This document shows positions 14,993 through 23,531 of a stretch of DNA of 48,536 bases, piece after piece. This DNA comes from Hymenobacteraceae bacterium (GTDB lineage: Bacteria; Bacteroidota; Bacteroidia; Cytophagales; Flexibacteraceae), in assembly GCA_947459175.1 (NCBI GenBank), contig CANHCT010000004.1, forward strand, positions 1-48,536. The letters run 5' to 3'. The notes beneath the pieces are model-generated. The model saw nothing but the letters and a program-made list of their open reading frames with translations. It was not told the origin of the DNA and ran no database searches. Within the stretch, counting starts at the first letter, position 1; each line of letters begins with the position of its first letter. The translations under genes were made by a program, and so were the position numbers.

Positions 14993-16054
14993 TTACTTCA
15001 TGAGCTTTAACAGGCCTTCTTCCCTGATTTTCAGGGGATAATGGGCTGTAATTTGTTGCCTTGCCAAAGCAGATTTTTGCCTCAGCCCGGGATCTTGCTC
15101 CATTCGGTAAACCAGTTTTTCCAATGCACCGGGGTCTCTTTTGTCCAGAATAAAACCGGCCTCTCCTGCGATTTCGGGCATACTCGCTACCCGGCTCACC
15201 AGAGGAATACAGCCGCAGGCCATCGCTTCGCAGAGGGCATTCGGAAATCCTTCGGAAATAGATAGTTGAAAATAAAAGCGGTGCCGGTTATACAATGCTG
15301 CCAGTTCATGGTTCGGCATGAATGGCATAAGTAACACATTTTCAGGAATTTCTAAAATACTTTCCTTGGCTGCTCCCACAAGGGTAAAGTTGCAGTCAGG
15401 CCTTTTGCGGGCCAGTTCCAGTACCATGTCCACCCCTTTCAGTTTCATGCGGATGGGGTCGTCGAGGGATGCCGAAATGGTGATGAAACTTTTTTCGGGC
15501 CGGTCTTCCCACGATTGTGAAATTGAAAATGTCTGCGTATCGTACCCATTGGGTATCACATTGCGCTCAAAAGGGGCATTGGGAAGGAAATGCAAAATAC
15601 CCTGCCGGCTTTCGGACTCCAGATAATAATGGTCTTCGCGGAAAAACAGGCAGGCATGAACAGCGGATACAATGCCGGCCATCCGGTACGATTGGGCAGT
15701 AAACCAGGCTAGCAATTTTTTATGGAAGTGTCCGTAAGAAAGAGAGGGAAAGGATACACAATCCGTTCCGCCGGCTATAATGATGGATTTATTGCCGGTA
15801 ATTTTTCCCCAAAGGCAGGGAACAAAACTGTGATATCCTGCAAATTGCACCACGGCCACGGCGCCTTTCCAATGGCGTATCAAACCCAGGAGAAAGAAGG
15901 CCTGACTCAGAAAAAGCAGGGGAGTTTTCCACTTTTCGGGAGCCGGAAACCGGTGTTCAAAAACCCTGAATTCCTTCCTGAGGATTTGGAGGTCTTTTTC
16001 AATAAAACTGGTAGACCGGATGTAGAAGTATAAAATGGTTTTTCTGCCTTTCAA
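14993..16054 (-). CDS. Glycosyltransferase family 4 (group 1)
   Basis: The 353-residue protein has the GT-B layout. The C-terminal domain carries the SEGFPNALCEAMACG segment with the spaced glutamates (E-x7-E) that bind the nucleotide sugar in family 4. The middle has the usual strand region NFTLVGA. It probably adds a sugar from UDP- or GDP-sugar to a polysaccharide or glycolipid. It follows the polyphosphate kinase gene by 21 bp on the same strand and is convergent with the YcbB-like gene, with 138 bp between in which I see no gene. Acceptor and donor are not predictable. Confidence 0.87.
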   Translation of the reverse strand: MKGRKTILYFYIRSTSFIEKDLQILRKEFRVFEHRFPAPEKWKTPLLFLSQAFFLLGLIRHWKGAVAVVQFAGYHSFVPCLWGKITGNKSIIIAGGTDCVSFPSLSYGHFHKKLLAWFTAQSYRMAGIVSAVHACLFFREDHYYLESESRQGILHFLPNAPFERNVIPNGYDTQTFSISQSWEDRPEKSFITISASLDDPIRMKLKGVDMVLELARKRPDCNFTLVGAAKESILEIPENVLLMPFMPNHELAALYNRHRFYFQLSISEGFPNALCEAMACGCIPLVSRVASMPEIAGEAGFILDKRDPGALEKLVYRMEQDPGLRQKSALARQQITAHYPLKIREEGLLKLMK

Positions 16055-16075
16055 AAATCAAGTAGAAATTAGGTC

Positions 16076-18268
16076 TCAGAAAAGGCCTGTTTCCAGAACC
16101 TGGTCCTCCCTGAGGCTGTAAAACAACTGGTGAATGTTGACCTCCTTTTCATTTGCCTGCAGTTGGTATTTGACATAGGAGCCATCTTCGGTCATAACAT
16201 AACTGTTTACATTATCCTGCAGATTGAAATGCAAAATGCTGATGGCCAGCTTTTTTAGATTTTCGTCCGCCAGAAGGAACAGTGATTCCAGCCTTCGGTC
16301 GAAGGAGCGGTTCATCATATCGGCGCTGCCGCCGTACACCTTCGGAGATCCTGCATTGTGAAAATAATAAAGCCGGGTATGTTCCAGAAAATCGCCCACC
16401 ACAGAATTGACGCTGATGTTTTCACTCAAGCCTTGTCTGCCCGGGCGGAGGCAGCAGATTCCCCGGATAATCAGTCTGATTTTTACCCCTGCCTGGCTGG
16501 CTTTATACAATTCTTCAATGCATCGCTGGTCTTCCAATGAATTGATTTTCAAAACGATACTTGAAGGAATTCCCTTTGAGGCATTGTCTGCCTCTTGTCT
16601 GATCATGGCAATAAGTTGATTGCGCATGTCTCTGGGTGAGGTAATCAGATACTGGTAGGTATCGGGCTTGCTGTGGCCGGTGATTACATTGAAAAATTCA
16701 GATACATCATTGGCATAAATTTCCTTGGAAGAGAGCAAGCCAATATCTGTGTAGATCTTGGAGGTTTCTTCGTTGTAGTTGCCGCTTGCCAGGTGCACAT
16801 AGCGGGTAACCTTGTCGTCCTCTTTTCGCACAATGAGACACAACTTGGTGTGGGTCTTGTAGTTGCCCAGTCCGTAGATAACAAAGCAACCGGCTTTTTG
16901 GAGCCGCTGGGCCTGCCGGATGTTGTTTTCTTCGTCAAATCGGGCTTTCACCTCAAACAATACCGACACATACTTGCCGTTCTCTGCAGCCTTCAGAAGA
17001 GATTCAACGATACGGCTGTTTCGGGCGAGTCGGTAAATGGTTACCTTGATGGACAAAACATTCGGGTCTGCCGCAGCATCTTCCAGCAGTTTCAGCACCA
17101 GTTCCATGCTGTTGAAGGGATGGTGCAGCAGGATGTCCTGTTTCTTCAGAATCTCAAACATGCTCACATTTCTGCCGTCTGCGGGGAAAAACATCGGCCG
17201 CACCGGAGAAGGGAAAATAGGTAGTTTCTCCCTGAAATCCACATGGTTGATTATTTGCCAAAGGCAGGTAAAATCAATGAGATTGCTGGTTACAAAGATG
17301 TTGTCGTTGTCTATGTCCCACCTTTCTTTCAAAATCTTCATCATGTGGGCCGAGTAGTTTTGCTCGGCTTCCACCCGTACCACCCGGCCGGTTTTCCGGT
17401 TGCTCAGTTGCCTTTTTACTTCATCCACCAGATCGGCTTCCACATCATCGCTTTCTTCTATGGAGATATCACCGTTTCGGATAATGCGGAAAAGATTGAT
17501 ACTCACAATCTCAATGTTGCGGAACAATTTGTCCATCTGCCAGCGAATGATTTCTTCCAAGGGCAGCAAAATTTTCAAATCTGGCCTGCTGATTTCGTAA
17601 AATCGGGGCAGATTTTGGGGCACCTGCACAAAAGACAGCCGCAGGGGATTTTTCGGGTTGTCCTCCATTCGGGTGATTACCCCGAAGGTGAGGGTTTTGT
17701 TCAATACAATGGGAAAGGTGTGGTACACATCCAGCAGCATGGGGGTGAGCATGGGATGAACCGTCTTTTTGAAATATTCAAATACATCCTCCTTTTCGGC
17801 TTCCAGCAGGTTGTCGATTCCGGCTATTTCAAATCCGCTTTTCTTGAAAGTAGGCTTGAGTTCTTTTTCAAAAACTTCATTTTGGGCTCTGTAAAACTCT
17901 TGACTTTCAGATAGTAAGGTGGTTTTGAATTGATTCTCCCGAAGTCCGGAGTAGTCGATGCGCTCCCTTCCGTAATCGAGGTAATTGTATAGCGACCCCA
18001 CCCGAATCATAAAAAATTCGTCGAAGTTAGAGGCTGTAATGGCCAGAAATTTAAGCTTTTCGAACACATTGCGCTTGCCGGAGCGACACTGGTCCAGCAC
18101 CCGGTAATTGAATTGAATCCAACTCAGATCCCGGCTGATGAAATCCGATTCGTCAATAGATTGGTTTACTTTTTCCGGGTTTTTTCCCCTTGTATAGGAT
18201 AAAATCCGGTCAATAAATTGGGTTAATGGCTTGGTTACCAGTTCTTCTGTTTGCTCTTTCAACGACAT
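16076..18268 (-). CDS. ppk1: Polyphosphate kinase 1
   Basis: The 730-residue protein is a full-length PPK1. It has the N-terminal helical domain (SRDLSWIQFNYRVL), the head domain, and two C-terminal phospholipase-D-like domains. The histidine-bearing motifs are both present: NYKTHTKL (phosphohistidine site) and LEHTRLYYFHN, the latter followed by GSADMMNRSFDRR. The enzyme reversibly transfers the terminal phosphate of ATP to polyphosphate. The ATG at 18268 gives a standard N-terminus. The 158-bp gap to the upstream kynurenine monooxygenase gene could hold its own promoter, but I see no convincing TAnnTTTG box there. Confidence 0.96.
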   Translation of the reverse strand: MSLKEQTEELVTKPLTQFIDRILSYTRGKNPEKVNQSIDESDFISRDLSWIQFNYRVLDQCRSGKRNVFEKLKFLAITASNFDEFFMIRVGSLYNYLDYGRERIDYSGLRENQFKTTLLSESQEFYRAQNEVFEKELKPTFKKSGFEIAGIDNLLEAEKEDVFEYFKKTVHPMLTPMLLDVYHTFPIVLNKTLTFGVITRMEDNPKNPLRLSFVQVPQNLPRFYEISRPDLKILLPLEEIIRWQMDKLFRNIEIVSINLFRIIRNGDISIEESDDVEADLVDEVKRQLSNRKTGRVVRVEAEQNYSAHMMKILKERWDIDNDNIFVTSNLIDFTCLWQIINHVDFREKLPIFPSPVRPMFFPADGRNVSMFEILKKQDILLHHPFNSMELVLKLLEDAAADPNVLSIKVTIYRLARNSRIVESLLKAAENGKYVSVLFEVKARFDEENNIRQAQRLQKAGCFVIYGLGNYKTHTKLCLIVRKEDDKVTRYVHLASGNYNEETSKIYTDIGLLSSKEIYANDVSEFFNVITGHSKPDTYQYLITSPRDMRNQLIAMIRQEADNASKGIPSSIVLKINSLEDQRCIEELYKASQAGVKIRLIIRGICCLRPGRQGLSENISVNSVVGDFLEHTRLYYFHNAGSPKVYGGSADMMNRSFDRRLESLFLLADENLKKLAISILHFNLQDNVNSYVMTEDGSYVKYQLQANEKEVNIHQLFYSLREDQVLETGLF

Positions 18269-18426
18269 GTTAAAAAAATTAGAAACCGGCCCCTATCGGG
18301 CATGGCAATGCGTAAAAAGTTGGACTTATTAAGAGCCCGTCAAAAATCGGGTGGGTCAAATTTCGCAAAAGCCTTACCCAAAAAAAAGGCCGTGTGATAT
18401 TTAATTGAAAATCAGCCCTTAAATTT

Positions 18427-19788
18427 TTATTCAGGCCAGAGCAAAGCCATGTGAACCCTGACTTTTTCGGGCCAAAGTTCCTTCGGTAGTTTCTCCCAGT
18501 TTTCCATATTCTTCAGTTGATCCAGTACCCGAGCTTGCTTACGACCTTTTTCCAATGCCTCGTGGTAGGGCAAATCTGAAAAAGTAACCATGGTGTATTG
18601 CGGAATCCAATTGGTAATGCCCTCATTTACAATGTAATTTTCCAGTTTCTTCTTGATTTGAAAGGCAGGGTCGGTTACCAGGTCTCGCATCTCTACGAAG
18701 TTCTCCAGGGCCAGTTCGCTGATGGCATCAGCATCTTTTCTCCTGTTTTCATAAAAATCACGAAAAAGATCCTTCCAGCAGGTATGATTTTCCAGCATTT
18801 CGCTCAGGATTCTGCAATCTTCGAATCCTGCGTTCATGCCCTGGCCGTAGAAAGGTACAATGGCATGGGCCGCATCACCGATGAGCAGAAAATTCTCATT
18901 GTTCCATGGAGCGCACCGGATGGTAACCAGGGAGGCCACCGGATGATTTTGATATTGCCACTGATAATCAGGTATTAAATCAATCAAATCCGGGAATTCA
19001 CTTTCAAAAAATGCCTGAATTTCTTCGTTTTTTTTCAGGCCGGCGAAAGAGTGGTTGCCTTCAAAAGGGAAAAATAAGGTGCAGGTGAAGGTATGATCGG
19101 TATTGGGCAGGGCAATCATCATAAACGATTTTCTTGGCCAGATGTGGAGGCCGTCGTTCCGCATTTTCCATGTGCCCTCCGCCGAAGCCGGAATGGTAAA
19201 TTCCTTATAGCCATGCTCGATGTAATGCTGCTGGTAGAAGAACTTGTCTTCCCGCATCATTTCGTAGCGCAGGGCCGAAAAAGCCCCGTCTGAGCCAATA
19301 AATGCCTGTGCTTCAATTCTTTGTCTTAGTCCTTCGATGTCAGCTACATAGGCCAGTGATTTGTCGAAGGCAAATTTCTCGGCCTTGCTCTCAAAATAAA
19401 TCCGGATACCGGGCTGTTTTTCGGCTTCATCCAAGAGAAAGCAATTCAGGGCATGCCGTGAAATGGAATAAATTGCTTGATTTTCAAGTCCGTATGGAGA
19501 AAATGAAGTTTCGCCCCCAAGCGGGTGCACCACCCTTCCGTACATGGGCAAAGCAATTTCTTTCATAGCTTCGGCTATGCCGGCCTCTTCCAGAGCATGC
19601 CATCCCCGGTGGCTCAGGGCCAGATTGATGGACCTCAGGTTGGCGTAGGATTTATACCGGAGGTCGGGTCGCTTTTCGTGGATTTCTACTTTAAAACCCT
19701 TTCGGGCCAGCACAATACCCAGCAGGGAGCCTACCAATCCGGCACCGAATATCACCACTTTATCGCCCTCCTGAATGCGGTTTATCAT
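18427..19788 (-). CDS. kmo: Kynurenine 3-monooxygenase
   Basis: The 453-residue flavoprotein starts with an FAD Rossmann motif (GAGLVG, about residues 15-20). It has the LRSINLALSHRGWHAL stretch typical of kynurenine 3-monooxygenase, then the second FAD motif LLIGDAAHAIVPFYGQGMNAGFED. It hydroxylates kynurenine to 3-hydroxykynurenine using NADPH and oxygen, a step of tryptophan breakdown and, in some Bacteroidota, of NAD synthesis from tryptophan. No kynureninase, tryptophan dioxygenase or 3-hydroxyanthranilate dioxygenase gene is in the window. It follows the COG3014-like gene by 16 bp, so it is probably in the same transcript. Confidence 0.95.
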   Translation of the reverse strand: MINRIQEGDKVVIFGAGLVGSLLGIVLARKGFKVEIHEKRPDLRYKSYANLRSINLALSHRGWHALEEAGIAEAMKEIALPMYGRVVHPLGGETSFSPYGLENQAIYSISRHALNCFLLDEAEKQPGIRIYFESKAEKFAFDKSLAYVADIEGLRQRIEAQAFIGSDGAFSALRYEMMREDKFFYQQHYIEHGYKEFTIPASAEGTWKMRNDGLHIWPRKSFMMIALPNTDHTFTCTLFFPFEGNHSFAGLKKNEEIQAFFESEFPDLIDLIPDYQWQYQNHPVASLVTIRCAPWNNENFLLIGDAAHAIVPFYGQGMNAGFEDCRILSEMLENHTCWKDLFRDFYENRRKDADAISELALENFVEMRDLVTDPAFQIKKKLENYIVNEGITNWIPQYTMVTFSDLPYHEALEKGRKQARVLDQLKNMENWEKLPKELWPEKVRVHMALLWPE

Positions 19789-19804
19789 CGTTATGTGTTT
19801 TCGT

Positions 19805-21244
19805 TCAGAATGTTTGCACCGTGTACACCGTGGTTTGACCCGGGCGGATGTCCAGTTCGATCGTTTGTTCCGGATTGCTCCCTGATTTTCCCGAAGCCCT
19901 CAGTTTCACTACATGCTTTCCTACCGGCAGGGGAATTTTCAACACTTCAATCTCAGCAGGAAGGGTTTGCCAGTTGCGGGTGTCGGCTACTTCGGTGGCA
20001 GTATTGGCAATGGTAAAGGCCAGATTCACCAGTGACCCTGCGAGGTCGGCCTGTGAGGCTTTTTTGTCTTTGTCGCCTTTGCCGCTTTTGATGCTCTCTT
20101 CCGTTGCTCTCGTGGCTGCATATTGTACGGCCTGTTTTATGGCTACACGGCTGATTGAAGTGGCCATTTCTTTTAACATCCTGTCTTTCAGGTCGGCGGC
20201 CGCTATTTTTTCAATGCTGCTTGCCTTTTGAAAACCCAGATTTTTGCCGTTTACCTGAGCGCTCATGGTCTGAAAGTAAGTTTGCCGGTTGGTGTATTTC
20301 GGCCATGCCATGGTGATGATTTTCAGATTGTCCAACCGGCCCGGATTGTTGGCTTCACCGGGTGGAAGGAAAAAAGGGAAATTCAGCCCCCATTCTTCGT
20401 TCGTAAAAAATACTTGTCCTCCCGCACCTTTGACCAGCTGAAAAACTATCCGGTTTTCAGCTTTTACAGGACCCGGACCCTTGTGCCAAATCAGAAAGGC
20501 CATCCCCTCATCCGGGTTCAGCGGTTTGTTTTTGATGCCCAGTTTGGTTTCAAACATCTGTCCCTCAGTCTCAAATCCGCTCAGGTAAGCGGTTCTCACC
20601 AGGTCTTCTTTCAATTGCTGCGGCACTGAAGCCTGAACCAGTGACCCGAAGTTTTTCTCGTAGGCCTCCTGGCTTTTTTTGTAGTAGATGTAGGCATTGT
20701 TTACCTCTCCGGCGGCCTCGAAAATGCTGCCGATCATCCAGAGCAGAAAACCATCTGAGCGGTAGTTTTTTTTGCTTTGGTCTTCCAGCACATTCATTTT
20801 ACGAATCAGGCGGCGGGCTTCTATCAGCGCAGTTTCATTTTGCCTCAATTTCAAGAGGTTAATGGCTTTAAAATAACTGATCAGATACTGCTCATGCCTT
20901 TCGCCCGCATAGGTAATGCGCTTGGGATTGGTGAGCAGGGCGGCCACATTTTCGCCGGCTTTCTGCTGGAAATCTTCAGCCAGCAAAAAGGACTTTTCGA
21001 AAAATATATTGCTGCTGTCTTCCTTGTTCAGCAGAAAGTTGACCATGCCGGAGTTGGCATAGTACAAAAATTTGTCTTTCGCTCTTTTTCTGGGTTTATG
21101 CTTGGCCAGCCACTTTCTGCAATAGCCAAAGTCGCTCCTTTGAAAAGCAGAATTGAATTCTTCGTTCGCATAATAATAGGTCTGACAGCCTGTAAAAAAA
21201 CAAGCTGCCAGCCACAGGCACAGAAGAACAATCTTCTTTTCCAA
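19805..21244 (-). CDS. COG3014-like lipoprotein with helical repeats
   Basis: The 479-residue protein has a lipoprotein signal (lipobox FTGC, Cys near residue 20). A TPR-like helical N-terminal half covers about residues 30-210, and the C-terminal half is mostly beta with a GKHVVKLRASG segment near the end. It resembles the COG3014 group, whose role is unknown. It lies 27 bp downstream of the LpoB-like lipoprotein gene, and a shared function in envelope or peptidoglycan synthesis is reasonable but not demonstrated. Family assignment rests on overall resemblance and neighbourhood. Confidence 0.75.
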   Translation of the reverse strand: MEKKIVLLCLWLAACFFTGCQTYYYANEEFNSAFQRSDFGYCRKWLAKHKPRKRAKDKFLYYANSGMVNFLLNKEDSSNIFFEKSFLLAEDFQQKAGENVAALLTNPKRITYAGERHEQYLISYFKAINLLKLRQNETALIEARRLIRKMNVLEDQSKKNYRSDGFLLWMIGSIFEAAGEVNNAYIYYKKSQEAYEKNFGSLVQASVPQQLKEDLVRTAYLSGFETEGQMFETKLGIKNKPLNPDEGMAFLIWHKGPGPVKAENRIVFQLVKGAGGQVFFTNEEWGLNFPFFLPPGEANNPGRLDNLKIITMAWPKYTNRQTYFQTMSAQVNGKNLGFQKASSIEKIAAADLKDRMLKEMATSISRVAIKQAVQYAATRATEESIKSGKGDKDKKASQADLAGSLVNLAFTIANTATEVADTRNWQTLPAEIEVLKIPLPVGKHVVKLRASGKSGSNPEQTIELDIRPGQTTVYTVQTF

Positions 21245-21271
21245 AAGATTGAATAAATTCCTGAAAATGAA

Positions 21272-21871
21272 TTAGTTGGTGATGTATTTCTTGTTGATTT
21301 TCTGACCCGACCAAACCAATTCATTGGTTTCCATATCGGCCAGGGTGAGGTCAACCTGATACACATTCAGTTTTCTTTTTCCCTCCTGATCCGGGGTGTT
21401 GATGATGGTACCGAACATCATAAAGTCGGCGCCCAGCTCTTTCCCGAATTTCTTGGCAGTTTCCTGCGAAGCAAATTGCTGCTGATCGCCTCTTTCCTTT
21501 CTGATGGCTTCCCGCAAAACAGAATTCTGCACAATCCGAACCAGGCCGGAGTTGATCAGTTCCCGTTGAATGTCATTGATAAAGGTCTCAGGCTGAATGT
21601 ATTCATCTGTTTTGTTGGAAATGATGCCCACAATCACCACCGGCTGTTTGCCTTTACTTTTTACAAAATTGCCAAGCCAGGGCCTGCCCAAAACTTCTTT
21701 CACCATTTCGTTGGCAGTAAGCTTGGAATCGGTATCGTTCCAGCGGCCGCTCAGGTCCACCTGCTTGCCCGGGTCGATGCGGGTTACCGTTTTTCTTGCA
21801 CAACCACCCAGGATCAGCAGGGCGGAGAACAGCAACAGGGTGCTTTTTTGGATTAAACCGGAATGTCTCAT
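21272..21871 (-). CDS. LpoB-like penicillin-binding-protein activator lipoprotein
   Basis: The 199-residue protein has a lipobox (LGGC) at the end of its signal. It then shows the LpoB family pattern: DLSGRWNDTDSKL, a PVVIVG strand, RELINSGLVRIV, an ASQETAKKFGKELGADFMM helix-strand, and a terminal LVWSGQKINKK. In E. coli LpoB is an outer-membrane lipoprotein that activates the synthase PBP1B; for Bacteroidota members the partner is not established. ATG at 21871 is preferred over a TTG at 21898, because the signal peptide then starts at a natural distance. It heads the string lpoB-like, COG3014-like, kmo. Confidence 0.85.
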   Translation of the reverse strand: MRHSGLIQKSTLLLFSALLILGGCARKTVTRIDPGKQVDLSGRWNDTDSKLTANEMVKEVLGRPWLGNFVKSKGKQPVVIVGIISNKTDEYIQPETFINDIQRELINSGLVRIVQNSVLREAIRKERGDQQQFASQETAKKFGKELGADFMMFGTIINTPDQEGKRKLNVYQVDLTLADMETNELVWSGQKINKKYITN

Positions 21872-22004
21872 GTTTCTTTGTTTTTTATTCGCTTGCAAAT
21901 TGGTACTTCATTTCCTTTTCTGAAAAGGGAACGGGTATTTTTAACTAAAATTAACCCGATTTTTATCCCGTGTTTCAATCTTTTGGAGCGCCGAAGCCAC
22001 ATTT

Positions 22005-22036
22005 TTTGTCAGCCTTGGGCGGCCTTTCCATATTTG
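22005..22036 (+). promoter_or_regulatory. Candidate promoter for the secreted protein gene
   Basis: TTTG (22005-22008), 20 bp, then CATATTTG (22029-22036), one mismatch from TAnnTTTG. It ends 2 nt before the ATG at 22039. A second exact box, TAGATTTG (22107-22114), lies inside the proposed reading frame and would fit a later start. Confidence 0.45.
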
Positions 22037-22038
22037 CA

Positions 22039-23505
22039 ATGACAAATACATGTTTACCTCAAATAAATTTCGGAGACCGGGATAATAAGTTATTGAAAAT
22101 CAATTATTTAGATTTGCTGCCCGTTTCATTCTTTATTTTTCCTGCCTCCATCCGGCGTTTCTTTCCCGGCTTGGTTGTCTCCGCATTTTTTGTTTTCCCC
22201 TGCCTGGCCCAGAAAGATTGGAATCAGCTGAGGCCTGACATTCAAAAGGCGCTCGCCAAAAGGGATACCGCCCGCTTGCAACAACTTTGGAAAGATGCCA
22301 AAAACAGGCGTGCTTTTGATCTCGGCAGGGCCGATGTAGAAATTATGTACCCTGTTCCCGATTCCGGCGGTATCGATGAAGAATCTGTGGAAAAAGCATG
22401 GAGCCAAAGCCTGGACAATTTGATGGCCTGGGAATTGAAATGCCCTGAGGCTGCTACGGAAACACCGCTTGCCCTGCTGGGTTTGTGCTACGCACAGCGG
22501 GCTGAAAACCAACTTGTTCCGGCAGAAAAAGCCAAAGATATCATACAAATGCTTCTGGGTCAGCAATTTACGGGAAAGGAAGACCCGATTGCATCCGGCC
22601 TTCAGCCGGGAAGTTTTGGTTTGGTGGTAGCTCAATCCCTGGATTCCTGCGGTTTTTCGGGCCCGCTTCAGAAAAATATCTTGAGTACTGCCAAAAAATA
22701 CCCTGCCTGGAAGCGGAAATATGTGCAAGGCCCCTTTGCCGGTATGACTTTTCTGGTGGCCGATCAGGGACCTGGTTTCGAAAAGACCGAAGCCTGGATG
22801 GGAAATCATGTTTCCTGGGCTGTGGCTGAATGTATTGCCTTTCATCGGGTATTCCCCGACACGGCCGTTTTAGGTGCCGCCCTCCTGGCAGGCAATTGGT
22901 TGGAAAAGGAAATGCCGGTTACTAGTTTCCATTTCAATGCCCGACTGATTACAGGATTGGCCTTGTTATACGCCGAAACCGGGAATCACCGCTGGCGTGA
23001 CCGGCTGATTTGGTTGCTGAATGGTGCCCTCGGACCGGGTCAATTGCTGGATGAAGACCAAAACGGGCTGGTAGATGGCACCACCATTCCTTTTGATAGT
23101 CTGGTGCCTGTTGCCCGGCAGCCGGGTCGTTTTTTTGATGGACAGAATGCAAGTTCCTGGAATACTGCCGTTTGTGCAAATGCCATGCTTCAGGCCCATT
23201 TGGCATTCAAAAAAAGAGGCAATGCAGAAGAGTCAAGTCAATGGAAAATTCGCACCGAAGCTGCTTTGGAAAATTTGTGCCGGGAGATTTGCCGCTATGG
23301 CATTCCTCCTGCCGGAACCGGATTCAGAGAATTGGCTTTTGTCATTTTTGAAGCGCTCAATTTTCTGGAAAACCCCTCACCCGCTCTTCGTTCCCAACTT
23401 GAAAAATCTGCCCGAATCATTTGGAATTCAGGGGTTTTGCAAAATGGAAATCTCTACACTGTAAATCTCGGCCAAATGATGCTTTGGTTAAAGGGAAGGC
23501 CCTGA
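22039..23505 (+). CDS. Secreted protein, alpha-helical toroid-like, unknown function
   Basis: The frame gives up to 488 residues from the ATG at 22039. I do not recognise the family. A signal-peptide-like stretch (GLVVSAFFVFPCLAQ) occurs only at about residues 44-58, an unusual position. The true start may therefore be later, for example a TTG near 22165, served by the exact -7 box at 22107. The mature part is rich in regularly spaced helices with aromatic residues (MGNHVSWAVAEC, FNARLITGLALLYAETG, SSWNTAVCANAMLQ), which recalls alpha/alpha-toroid glycosidase or lyase folds. No catalytic residues can be assigned. It converges on the lamin-tail gene with 26 bp between. Confidence 0.75.
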   Translation: MTNTCLPQINFGDRDNKLLKINYLDLLPVSFFIFPASIRRFFPGLVVSAFFVFPCLAQKDWNQLRPDIQKALAKRDTARLQQLWKDAKNRRAFDLGRADVEIMYPVPDSGGIDEESVEKAWSQSLDNLMAWELKCPEAATETPLALLGLCYAQRAENQLVPAEKAKDIIQMLLGQQFTGKEDPIASGLQPGSFGLVVAQSLDSCGFSGPLQKNILSTAKKYPAWKRKYVQGPFAGMTFLVADQGPGFEKTEAWMGNHVSWAVAECIAFHRVFPDTAVLGAALLAGNWLEKEMPVTSFHFNARLITGLALLYAETGNHRWRDRLIWLLNGALGPGQLLDEDQNGLVDGTTIPFDSLVPVARQPGRFFDGQNASSWNTAVCANAMLQAHLAFKKRGNAEESSQWKIRTEAALENLCREICRYGIPPAGTGFRELAFVIFEALNFLENPSPALRSQLEKSARIIWNSGVLQNGNLYTVNLGQMMLWLKGRP

Positions 23506-23531
23506 GCTCTCGCTGATTCAAAATACCAGCA

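Noticed and set aside
18269-18426. Terminator or regulatory RNA between kmo and ppk1
   Set aside because: The stretch is AT-rich with a T run, but I could not form a stable stem next to it.
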